The notes under the pieces are model-generated. The model saw only the letters and a list, made by a program, of their open reading frames with translations, did no database searches and was not told where the DNA came from. A stretch of 7,612 bases of DNA from Spirochaetaceae bacterium (lineage in GTDB: Bacteria; Spirochaetota; Spirochaetia; Treponematales; Breznakiellaceae): contig JAISDG010000154.1 of NCBI GenBank assembly GCA_031265015.1, forward strand, positions 1 to 7,612, given 5' to 3'. A program made the position numbers and the translations under genes. Positions 1-7,493 of this stretch are shown here, piece after piece (within the stretch, counting starts at the first letter, position 1; each line of letters opens with the position of its first letter).

Positions 1-1149
1 CGTTTTCACGACTATCCAGCCCCGGGCAAAACGCTGGGCCTCCAGGTACAGGGGGCCTTCACCGGCATCCCCTTCCACGGGCCGGGGCAGGGCATCGCTC
101 AGGGGCGGACCATAGACGGCAAAGGACGATACCAGCGCCTGAACCACGCCGTCGGCGCCGCCGGTTCTGGCGCTGCCCAGGGGCTGCCACTGTTCCAGGC
201 CCGGAAGCCTTTTTCGTCCTGCCAGAAGGTCAAGGATAGATCCCCGGAGGTGGTGGGCCCGAAGCGGCAGCTGGGGAGCATCCGCAAGAACAAAGATGTC
301 TTCGCCGCTGTTGAAACTTTTTATATACAGGCCGGCAAGGGCGATTTCCTCCGGTCCCGCGAAGAGTATCCAGGGTTTGGGAAAAATCAGGCGTTCCACC
401 GGTCCGTCACCGGTCCATTCCCGGCCGGCAAAGGCAAAAGCCCAGGCATGAGCAAAAGCGGCGCTTACCCTGGGTGGAATGTCCCGGCCGCCAAACTCCG
501 CTTCCCGGTCTTCGGGCAAAAGATCCCGCAGCAGGTCGGCCGCCGGATCCTCCCCGGGAACAAAGCGGGTTCCTTCCCTGTCGACGATGATCCTGCCCTT
601 GGTAAACCGCTGAACCGCGGCGCCGTTTTCAAAAAAAAGCTCCCCCAGGGGGATGCCGTAACCCGCCGCGCCGTTGGACCGGTTAAGGCCGCCGCTTTTA
701 CCGTACTGGTACAGTACCGGGCCGGACACCGTATAGACAGGGCTTTCCCCCTCGGCGCGGTAATCTCCCAGGGCCAGTACCAGCCCCGGGATGCCCCAGG
801 GATTGGGCGCGGTATCCTGGCTTGTCCAGTTCTGGGTCCAGCTTTCCGGCGCCGCCGCGGGCCAGGCGTGAATCCTGTCGCTTCCCAGAACGCCGGTCAG
901 GGGAAGCCCCCGGAACAGGGCTTCCGCGTAGGCCTGCCTGAACGCGTCTTTAAGGCCGCCGGCTTCGTCATCGGGATCTTCCGAACGGGCGCCGGCATCC
1001 GGGGGAATGGCCGGTTCCGGCAAATCCTGGGGAACAAAATACAGATCCCCTGCCGGCAGGGCGTCGCCGGGGGGCGAAACGCTTGTACAGGACACGGCGA
1101 TGCCCAGCGCCCATACCGCGGACAAAAGCATAACGGATCGTTTTTTCAT
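1..1149 (-). CDS. Putative lipoprotein with LGFP-like segments (C-terminus outside window)
   Basis: The reading frame is open from an ATG at 1149 to the window edge (383 codons, no stop), so the C-terminus is missing. The N-terminus is a lipoprotein signal peptide: MKKR, a hydrophobic stretch, then a spirochaete-like lipobox AVSC with Cys21 as the probable lipidation site. The mature protein would be membrane-anchored and exported. Residues 23-65 are a Pro/Asp/Gly-rich linker. Residues 143-190 (YGIPLGELFF, then QRFTKGRIIVD) and 343-383 (AVYGPPLSDA, then QRFARGWIVV) share a YG-P-L...QRF-x-(K/R)-G-x-I-V pattern resembling LGFP repeats, which are found in cell-envelope proteins; this is inferred from pattern only. 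The ATG directly abuts the stop codon of the upstream gene, and its AGGGG ribosome site lies inside that gene's last codons, so the two are probably translationally coupled. Function unknown. The lipoprotein call is fairly secure; the LGFP relation is moderate. Confidence 0.78.
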   Translation of the reverse strand, partial: MKKRSVMLLSAVWALGIAVSCTSVSPPGDALPAGDLYFVPQDLPEPAIPPDAGARSEDPDDEAGGLKDAFRQAYAEALFRGLPLTGVLGSDRIHAWPAAAPESWTQNWTSQDTAPNPWGIPGLVLALGDYRAEGESPVYTVSGPVLYQYGKSGGLNRSNGAAGYGIPLGELFFENGAAVQRFTKGRIIVDREGTRFVPGEDPAADLLRDLLPEDREAEFGGRDIPPRVSAAFAHAWAFAFAGREWTGDGPVERLIFPKPWILFAGPEEIALAGLYIKSFNSGEDIFVLADAPQLPLRAHHLRGSILDLLAGRKRLPGLEQWQPLGSARTGGADGVVQALVSSFAVYGPPLSDALPRPVEGDAGEGPLYLEAQRFARGWIVVKT

Positions 1150-1743
1150 TTATTTTAACCCCTTGAGTTTTGCCAGAATCACCAGGTTATTTGCCTTGGC
1201 CATGGCCTTAAGCCGCTCAAAATCATCCTTCATTTCCGTATCGGAACCGGAAAGGACAAGATCGTTTCCCTTTCTGCGGTACCACAGGTAATGCCTGGAA
1301 CGGATCCCCTGCCGATTCTCCCGGAGACGGGTATCCAGCTGCCGTTCCAGCAGCTCCGCCAGGGTTATGTGATTGTCGTCTCCCGCCAGCCAGTATATAT
1401 CGTCCCCGGCAAAAAAAAGTACCACCCGCCTGAACCCTTCCGCCAGGGCCGTATCGTTGCGGAAACCTTCGATCACAAGGTTTTGCTTTGCCAGGCTCAA
1501 GTCATAGCCCTGGCGGCGAAGGGATTTACGGAGTTCCGTTACTTCTTCCCGGATCTGCCGGGAAATTTCAGCGTTCTTCCCGGCATTCTGTAAATCCCTC
1601 CGCCAGACGCGGAGCTGATCTTCATGGTGGTAAAAAACCGGGGTCCGGCTTAAAAACCGGGATGTCTCCGAAAGCAGCCGCCAGGTATCGGAAAAGCGGT
1701 CCGCCAGCAGTTCCGTAAGCAGGGCGGTCTTTTTTGTTTTCAT
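1150..1743 (-). CDS. Conserved-type hypothetical protein, 197 aa
   Basis: I do not recognise the family. The protein is soluble-looking and highly charged, with no signal peptide or membrane segment. Residues 41-85 (ending near LRKSLRRQGYDLSLAK) are probably helical, possibly coiled-coil. Residues 103-120 contain a hydrophobic strand pair around RVVLFFAGDDIYWLAGDD, and the C-terminal third (about 126-197) mixes charged helices with a hydrophobic LVILAKLKGLK end. The start is ATG 1743: an in-frame TAA lies three codons upstream, so the gene cannot begin earlier. A purine run (AAAGAGGG) touches the ATG with no normal spacing. A TATACT box at 1754-1759 puts the likely transcription start only a few bases before the ATG. 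The gene is the first of a two-gene operon with the lipoprotein at 1-1149, which it abuts without a gap, suggesting a shared envelope-related process. The coding call is good; the function is unknown. Confidence 0.78.
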   Translation of the reverse strand: MKTKKTALLTELLADRFSDTWRLLSETSRFLSRTPVFYHHEDQLRVWRRDLQNAGKNAEISRQIREEVTELRKSLRRQGYDLSLAKQNLVIEGFRNDTALAEGFRRVVLFFAGDDIYWLAGDDNHITLAELLERQLDTRLRENRQGIRSRHYLWYRRKGNDLVLSGSDTEMKDDFERLKAMAKANNLVILAKLKGLK

Positions 1744-1753
1744 CCCTCTTTAC

Positions 1754-1783
1754 AGTATAACCGCAATTGACTTCCCCTGAAAA
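1754..1783 (-). promoter_or_regulatory. Sigma-70-type promoter for the 1743-1 operon
   Basis: On the minus strand TATACT (1759-1754) is a 5/6 match to the -10 consensus. About 18 bp upstream is TTTTCA (1783-1778), a weak -35. Initiation 6-8 bases downstream would fall near 1747, leaving roughly four untranslated bases before the ATG at 1743. The promoter overlaps the divergent one reading to the right. Confidence 0.5.
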
Positions 1784-1795
1784 GCTATTTATAGT
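1767..1795 (+). promoter_or_regulatory. Sigma-70-type promoter for the PilZ-TPR operon
   Basis: TTGACT at 1767-1772 and TATAGT at 1790-1795 are separated by an ideal 17-bp spacer; each matches five of six consensus bases. The predicted start near 1802 is about two bases from the ATG at 1804, so the transcript would be essentially leaderless. The -35 box lies within the spacer of the divergent minus-strand promoter, so the two probably compete or share control. Confidence 0.62.
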
Positions 1796-1803
1796 AGGTA
1801 AGA

Positions 1804-2796
1804 ATGGGTGTTATAACCAGTCAAAAAATAACCGGCTTCTACGAACGCTTTAAAACCATCGATGTAACTTTTTCAAAAGAAATTGTCCAGGTAACGGGGC
1901 TTATTACCCAGCAGGTACACCTGAAATGCGGGGGCGATTTCTGGCCCTGCGTGGTGTATTCCACTTCTTTTCAAGGAGCAAAGATTGCCGCCAATACCCA
2001 GTCGGGGCTGATACAAAAGCTCCAGACTGTCAACAGCGCGGTAAGCCTTCGCTTGTGTTTCAAAAAACCCGACAATGATCAGCCGGTTACCTTTTTTGTT
2101 TCCGCCCGGGTTTCCGGTTACAGCCCTTACGGGGGTTCCAGGGATATAGCCCTTTTTAACCTGCAGTTTACCCAGCGGCCGCCGGACGTTCTGATTGAAA
2201 TTATGGGCAGGGTACTGGACGCCAATATCGCTTCCGCCAAGCGGAGGGATGAACGGATAATCCTGAATGCCGAGATCATCCGGAAACTGGGACTCCTTGC
2301 CAAGGAAACCGCCGTTTTTATCCAGAGCGTACCCCGGCGCTGCATCCTCAGGGATATTTCGTTTTCCGGGGCAAAACTGATTATAATGGGAGTTGCGAAA
2401 TTCCTGGTAAACCGGGAAGCGGCCCTGCGGGTTGACTTTGAGGATCCCCGGGAAAGTTTTCTTATCAAGGGAGTGTTTGTCCGTTCGGAAGCGGTGGAAG
2501 GGAGGAAAGAACTGCTGGCCCTGGCCATCCAGTTTGACAGCAAACTCATACCCATGGGATACAAGGTACGGCTTAACGACTACGTCAGCCAGACCAGGGC
2601 CGAAACAAAAACCGCCCCGGCGGAAGCCGCGGCACAGGCGGACGGCGGGGCCGGAACTTCCGCCCCGGAGGACGCGGCGCCGGAAACTGCGGGACCGGCT
2701 GTTCCGGCGGGAACAGCGGTATCCGCGGGAACCGTCGAGCCGGCCGCCGAAACAAAAGACGAGCTTCCGGCGGTTCCGGGGCTTGATCCCCCCTAA
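1804..2796 (+). CDS. PilZ domain protein (putative c-di-GMP effector)
   Basis: The 330-residue protein has three parts. Residues 1-140 form an N-terminal region of alternating strands, of the kind that precedes PilZ in spirochaete and other flagellar-type PilZ proteins. Residues 147-262 are the PilZ domain. It carries the two c-di-GMP-binding signatures: RxxxR as RRDER (147-151) and (D/N)xSxxG as DISFSG (184-189), the latter after VPRRCILR. Residues 264-330 are an Ala/Pro/Glu/Thr-rich, probably disordered tail. There is no signal peptide or membrane segment, so the protein is likely cytoplasmic. PilZ proteins bind cyclic di-GMP and commonly modulate motility, chemotaxis or envelope functions; with both motifs intact this one probably binds the ligand, but its output is unknown. 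The ATG at 1804 follows AGGTAAGA, a weak ribosome site, just below a strong promoter. The TPR gene follows after 14 bases, so the two are probably co-transcribed and may act together. Confidence 0.9.
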   Translation: MGVITSQKITGFYERFKTIDVTFSKEIVQVTGLITQQVHLKCGGDFWPCVVYSTSFQGAKIAANTQSGLIQKLQTVNSAVSLRLCFKKPDNDQPVTFFVSARVSGYSPYGGSRDIALFNLQFTQRPPDVLIEIMGRVLDANIASAKRRDERIILNAEIIRKLGLLAKETAVFIQSVPRRCILRDISFSGAKLIIMGVAKFLVNREAALRVDFEDPRESFLIKGVFVRSEAVEGRKELLALAIQFDSKLIPMGYKVRLNDYVSQTRAETKTAPAEAAAQADGGAGTSAPEDAAPETAGPAVPAGTAVSAGTVEPAAETKDELPAVPGLDPP

Positions 2797-2810
2797 GGGC
2801 TTTCTGCGGT

Positions 2811-3935
2811 ATGAAAAGAGGAAAACTTGCCTATATCACTATTCCCGAAGCGGTACGGGACCATTTTGCCGGGTACGATTTTTTGCCGGATCCCGCCATA
2901 CCCCTGCCGGTGGAAATTCCGCCGGATTGGGGAAAATTTGAGGCCGAAAACTTAAGTCCGGAGATGTTTCTTGCGGGGATGCTTATGGATCTGGCCGAAA
3001 ATCCCGGGGGACAGCACAGCGCCTATTACCGGAAGCTTGTTACCGCCGTCAAACCCGGCATCCTGGGTGAACTGCAGGGCGCGGCCATGCTTAAGGCGCG
3101 GAACGGCGATTATCCGGCGGCGCTGGAAGTTATCGCCCTGCTGGAAGGCCTTTATCCCCGGCATCCGGGGCTGCTCCTTTCCAGGGCGCTGGTCCTGGAA
3201 GAAAAGGCCTTTGCCGCGGCCCGGACCGCGAACTCCAAAGAAGCGGAAAGGGCTTTCGGGAAAGCGGAGGCCGCCTATGAACAGTCCCTTGCTTTCCCGC
3301 TGCCGGATACCCTTTTTAGCGCGGGCCTTTTTTACGAACGCCGGGAAGACTACCGCAGGGCGTCGGACTGTCTGCGGGCCTACCTTGAGAGCGGGGAAGA
3401 CGGGCCCCGGTCCGGCGAAACATCTCCGGGAAACGGTGTGGAGGACAAAAAGATCCGGGCCAGGAAAATACTGGAAGAGATCCGCGGCAGCGGCCTTGAT
3501 AACGATGTTTTTCTGGAAGCCCTTACCCTTATCCGGCAGAACAGGGAAGAAGAGGGCATCCTGAAGGCAAAGGAATTCCTGGAACATCATCCGGGATCGG
3601 GCCGGGGATGGTTTGTTCTCGGCTGGGGACTGCGGCGGCTTGCCCGCTGGGAAGACGGAGCCGCCTGTTTTGAAAAAGCCCTGGAACTGGGGCAGGCTTA
3701 TCCCGACATCCGGAACGAGCTGGCCATTTGCCGCATGGAATCGGGGGACCTGGACGGAGCCCGGCGGGAACTGGAAAAAGCCCTGCACCGCGATCCGGAC
3801 AATGTCAAGATTATCAGCAACCTGGGGATCCTTGCCCTGAAACGGGGGGAAGACGACAAAGCCGCGGCATTTTTCAGGACCGTCCTGGAGCTGGAACCGG
3901 GGGACCCCATCGCGAAGGCCTTCCTGCCCGCGTAA
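2811..3935 (+). CDS. Tetratricopeptide-repeat protein, 374 aa
   Basis: This is a soluble helical-repeat protein without signal peptide or membrane segment. Residues 1-80 are a non-repeat N-terminal region with a proline-rich stretch (25-40). TPR-like helix pairs follow at about 84-117 (ARNGDYPAALEVIALLEGLYP), 166-196 (RREDYRRASDCLRAYLE), 233-261, 265-298 (ARWEDGAACFEKALELG), 299-331 (SGDLDGARRELEKALHRDP) and 332-365 (RGEDDKAAAFFRTVLELEP). The last three fit the TPR consensus well. A charged low-complexity insert (194-216) separates the two repeat groups. TPR arrays are protein-binding scaffolds, so the likely role is assembling a complex, perhaps with the PilZ protein encoded 14 bases upstream; this is inference from the operon. 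The ATG has only a weak AAGGG at 2795-2799 overlapping the upstream stop, consistent with translational coupling. Its stop codon lies three bases from that of the convergent gene. Confidence 0.9.
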   Translation: MKRGKLAYITIPEAVRDHFAGYDFLPDPAIPLPVEIPPDWGKFEAENLSPEMFLAGMLMDLAENPGGQHSAYYRKLVTAVKPGILGELQGAAMLKARNGDYPAALEVIALLEGLYPRHPGLLLSRALVLEEKAFAAARTANSKEAERAFGKAEAAYEQSLAFPLPDTLFSAGLFYERREDYRRASDCLRAYLESGEDGPRSGETSPGNGVEDKKIRARKILEEIRGSGLDNDVFLEALTLIRQNREEEGILKAKEFLEHHPGSGRGWFVLGWGLRRLARWEDGAACFEKALELGQAYPDIRNELAICRMESGDLDGARRELEKALHRDPDNVKIISNLGILALKRGEDDKAAAFFRTVLELEPGDPIAKAFLPA

Positions 3936-3938
3936 CTT

Positions 3939-4358
3939 TTAGTTTTCCGGCCTCTCCCCGACATCTCCCAGGGAAAAATCACCCACTATTTTAAACCGTC
4001 TCCCGTCCCGGACCACCCGCAAATCCCTGCCGGGGAAATATCCGGGCAGTTTCGCGGCAACCATGGCGGCCGCCTCCGCCATAAGGAATTCAAACTGGCC
4101 GGGATGTATCTTTTCCCAGGTGGCGGTCCTGAAAGAAATGATGTATCCCCTACCCCGCTCCGATCCGATACCGGGGGTAAAGTCCGGCATGATTTCAAAG
4201 AGACCGTCCATTTCAGGATGGACCGTGGTTCCCCGCTCCGGCCTCCTGGGATTCCGGCTAAAAGCGGCGCCCCACTCGTCTTCCAGGAATTCATCCACCT
4301 CCCTGAACAGGGCATCCAGGGTACGGGTAAAAGCGGCCAGTTTTGGATGTTCCGGCAT
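3939..4358 (-). CDS. Conserved-type hypothetical protein, 139 aa
   Basis: This is a small, acidic, probably cytoplasmic protein without signal peptide or membrane segment. Residues 8-27 form an amphipathic helix (TLDALFREVDEFLEDEWG). Residues 36-60 hold a Pro/Arg-rich segment followed by HPEMDGLFEIMPDFTPGIGS, and residues 68-77 are RGRGYIISFR. The remainder is a helix (86-104) and a charged strand region ending GDFSLGD. The block from FREVDEFLEDEWG to GSERGRGYIISFRT resembles a conserved hypothetical family I associate with spirochaetes; this is from memory and no function is known to me. The gene converges on the TPR gene with only three bases between stop codons. The ATG at 4358 has no Shine-Dalgarno sequence, but a TATACT box ends seven bases before it, implying a leaderless transcript. 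Confidence 0.75.
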   Translation of the reverse strand: MPEHPKLAAFTRTLDALFREVDEFLEDEWGAAFSRNPRRPERGTTVHPEMDGLFEIMPDFTPGIGSERGRGYIISFRTATWEKIHPGQFEFLMAEAAAMVAAKLPGYFPGRDLRVVRDGRRFKIVGDFSLGDVGERPEN

Positions 4359-4365
4359 ACCAGAT

Positions 4366-4395
4366 AGTATAGCGGAAAACGCCCCCCGGGGAAAA
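4366..4395 (-). promoter_or_regulatory. Candidate promoter of the 139-aa gene, leaderless
   Basis: On the minus strand TATACT (4371-4366) ends seven bases before the ATG at 4358, so transcription would begin at or next to the start codon. The -35 region is weak: TTTTCC about 18 bp upstream. No ribosome-binding purine run precedes the ATG. Confidence 0.45.
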
Positions 4396-4433
4396 CAAAA
4401 ATCCCCCGCCCCAGGGCGTGTAAAACGACGGGG
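4392..4433 (-). terminator. glnN: Possible rho-independent terminator downstream of glnN
   Basis: On the minus strand, CCCCGTC (4433-4427) can pair with GGCGGGG (4410-4404), including one G-U pair, across a 16-base loop. This is followed almost directly by TTTTTGTTTT (4401-4392). It is the only structure after glnN that has a T-run, but the long loop makes it imperfect. Confidence 0.42.
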
Positions 4434-4441
4434 ACCCTCAA

Positions 4442-4458
4442 GGCGGGATCTTCCCGCC
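4442..4458. repeat. GC-rich inverted repeat (7-bp stem)
   Basis: GGCGGGA and TCCCGCC flank a 3-base loop. It lies between glnN and the 139-aa gene, with no T-run on either side. It may be part of a multi-hairpin 3' end that protects or terminates the glnN mRNA. Confidence 0.5.
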
Positions 4459-4482
4459 GCGGGACAGCAGGCAGCACGAAGC

Positions 4483-4506
4483 TCCCGCCCGCAGGCGCGG
4501 GCGGGA
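4483..4506. repeat. GC-rich inverted repeat (10-bp perfect stem) after glnN
   Basis: TCCCGCCCGC and GCGGGCGGGA pair perfectly around the loop AGGC. The structure begins 13 bases after the glnN stop codon. There is no T-run next to it, so it is not a classical terminator. It could stabilise the transcript's 3' end or act with the next two hairpins. Confidence 0.6.
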
Positions 4507-4519
4507 TGCCTCGAACAAA

Positions 4520-6649
<2,130 letters not shown>

Positions 6650-6655
6650 CAAGAG

Positions 6656-6660
6656 CCTCC
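6656..6660 (-). promoter_or_regulatory. glnN: Ribosome-binding site that fixes the glnN start
   Basis: The minus strand reads GGAGG, then six bases, then ATG at 6649. This near-ideal Shine-Dalgarno sequence decides for the 709-residue product over the 734-residue reading that begins at a TTG at 6724. Confidence 0.85.
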
Positions 6661-6707
6661 ATAGGGGAATACGCTGCACCTGACGGTATAGCGGGTTAGT
6701 AATTACC

Positions 6708-6723
6708 AGCAAGAACCGTGCCA
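6708..6723 (-). promoter_or_regulatory. glnN: Sigma-54 (RpoN) -24/-12 promoter of glnN
   Basis: On the minus strand the sequence is TGGCACGGTTCTTGCT, matching the sigma-54 consensus TGGCACG-N4-TTGCW at every defined position. The invariant GG (6722-6721) and GC (6710-6709) have exactly 10 bp between them. The predicted transcription start is near 6697, giving a leader of about 48 bases before the ATG at 6649 that includes the GGAGG site. Sigma-54 promoters require an ATP-dependent enhancer-binding activator (the NtrC class for nitrogen genes), so glnN should be activated rather than constitutive. No sequence matching the standard NtrC palindrome was seen. Confidence 0.9.
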
Positions 6724-6979
6724 AGCTTGCCGAATCTTTTCAATCCGGCCGGCGCGGCGGGACACGCGGGCTAAGTTCATATCCTGTAAGGAATTAAAAA
6801 ATACCGGCGGATTAGTGTATCGTTCCGGAAAGACGTACCGCCGGATCACGGGCAGCGCCGCGGCGGCGCCACCTCAAATTGCCGACAAAAATGTACCTTT
6901 ACGGGATTTTCCTACATCCGTGTAGGAAAATTTGCGGGATTGGAACAACATTTTATGCTCTAAACTTTCACAGAAATTC
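6724..6979. other. Intergenic region upstream of the glnN promoter
   Basis: This 256-bp stretch has no gene I can support. It holds several inverted repeats: CCGGCGG (6804-6810) with CCGCCGG (6838-6844) around a 27-base interval containing the palindrome TTCCGGAA (6823-6830); a compact GC-rich imperfect hairpin at about 6851-6870; and the perfect palindrome at 6906-6931, listed separately. Its position directly above a sigma-54 promoter makes it the natural place for activator-binding sites. Composition falls from GC-rich to AT-rich at about 6880. Confidence 0.5.
6906..6931. repeat. Perfect 11-bp inverted repeat, candidate regulator site
   Basis: ATTTTCCTACA and TGTAGGAAAAT flank the four bases TCCG. 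Neither side continues into a T-run after the stem, so a rho-independent terminator is unlikely. It lies about 210-235 bp upstream of the predicted sigma-54 transcription start, within the reach of enhancer sites. It could equally be a dispersed genomic palindrome. Confidence 0.6.
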
Positions 6980-7180
6980 TTATCGCAAAATTTCGTCAAA
7001 AACCTTTTCGATGGTCTGTTTTAGCCGTAAAATCCCTTCCCTGCTAATGTAAGAACCTCCATTTTGCGTACCATATTTGGGCAGCAACAACTGATATGCA
7101 TCGAGCTTAAGGGCTTTTGCCAATTTTAAAATTGTTTTATCACTGACCCAGGTTCTGCACCCTTCTATATAGTTCATCAA
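6980..7180 (-). pseudogene. Truncated HTH (XRE-like) regulator, C-terminal remnant
   Basis: The frame encodes about 65 residues ending at TAA 6980-6982. Its first part, NYIEGCRTWVSDKTILKLAKALKLDAYQLLLPK, matches the second half of an XRE/Cro-type HTH domain: the recognition-helix end, then the conserved SDKTI-KLAKAL--D-YQLL block. The expected N-terminal half (first helices and the turn) is absent. An in-frame TGA (7183-7181) precedes the first codon, and the bases beyond belong to a different gene remnant on the other strand. The remaining residues (38-66) are a charged helix. There is no ribosome site or promoter for this short frame, and codon use is AT-rich, unlike the flanking genes. It is most likely a dead fragment left by a deletion or insertion; a functional truncated protein is less likely. 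Confidence 0.7.
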
Positions 7181-7493
7181 TCATTACATCCATGTTGAAC
7201 TGGTATTAAATGGCGTTTATGAAGGTTCCTATGTATTAACAGAACAAGTTCAGGTTGGCAAAGGCAGGGTCGATATAGATGAAGACGCGGGGTTTCTTGT
7301 GGAATTGGATGTATATTATGACGAAGAACCCAAATTCAGAACCCCAAATTACCGGCTTCCTGTTATGATAAAATCACCAGAGGATTTAAGCGATATTTCG
7401 GGGTATAATTTTGTGATAAACAGCATAAATGCTTTAGATGCACGATTGTACGATGGAAATTTTCCAATGAACGGCTATCATGATTTATATGTA
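7173..7493 (+). pseudogene. Internal fragment of a CotH-kinase-family protein
   Basis: From a TAG at 7170-7172 the plus frame is open for 107 codons before entering a terminator hairpin. The first part (HVELVLNGVYEGSYVLTEQV) matches the characteristic CotH motif, in which a strand 'vELflNGeYeGvYlLtE' is followed by a basic RVDI segment. Next comes GFLVELDVYYDEEPKF, the usual 'GGYLLELD' block, and then PVMIKSPEDL and a YNFVINSINALDARLY helix. CotH proteins are atypical secreted protein kinases. The signal peptide, N-terminal half and C-terminal half are all missing, and there is no good start codon; the GTG at 7299 lies inside the conserved region and is not credible. The homology stops at about 7493, just before the hairpin that ends the P-II gene. 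Together with the adjoining HTH remnant this marks a rearrangement scar. Composition is AT-rich. Family call from motif memory. Confidence 0.72.

Noticed and set aside
250..1158. 302-codon open frame on the plus strand
   Set aside because: It is the opposite strand of the lipoprotein gene, is Arg/Gly/Pro-rich with no recognisable domain, and lacks a ribosome site. The minus frame has a signal peptide and lipobox.
2952..3788. 278-codon open frame on the minus strand
   Set aside because: It is antisense to the TPR gene, whose repeats are clearly recognisable in the plus frame.
6671..6690. Possible NtrC half site (TGCACC) in the glnN leader
   Set aside because: Only one half of the palindrome is present, and it lies downstream of the transcription start.
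6650..6724. Longer start for glnN at the TTG at 6724
   Set aside because: It lies upstream of the sigma-54 predicted transcription start and has no ribosome site; the GGAGG-preceded ATG at 6649 begins where GSIII similarity begins.
6906..6931. Terminator for the HTH remnant
   Set aside because: The stem is strong, but neither strand has a T-run beyond the paired bases.
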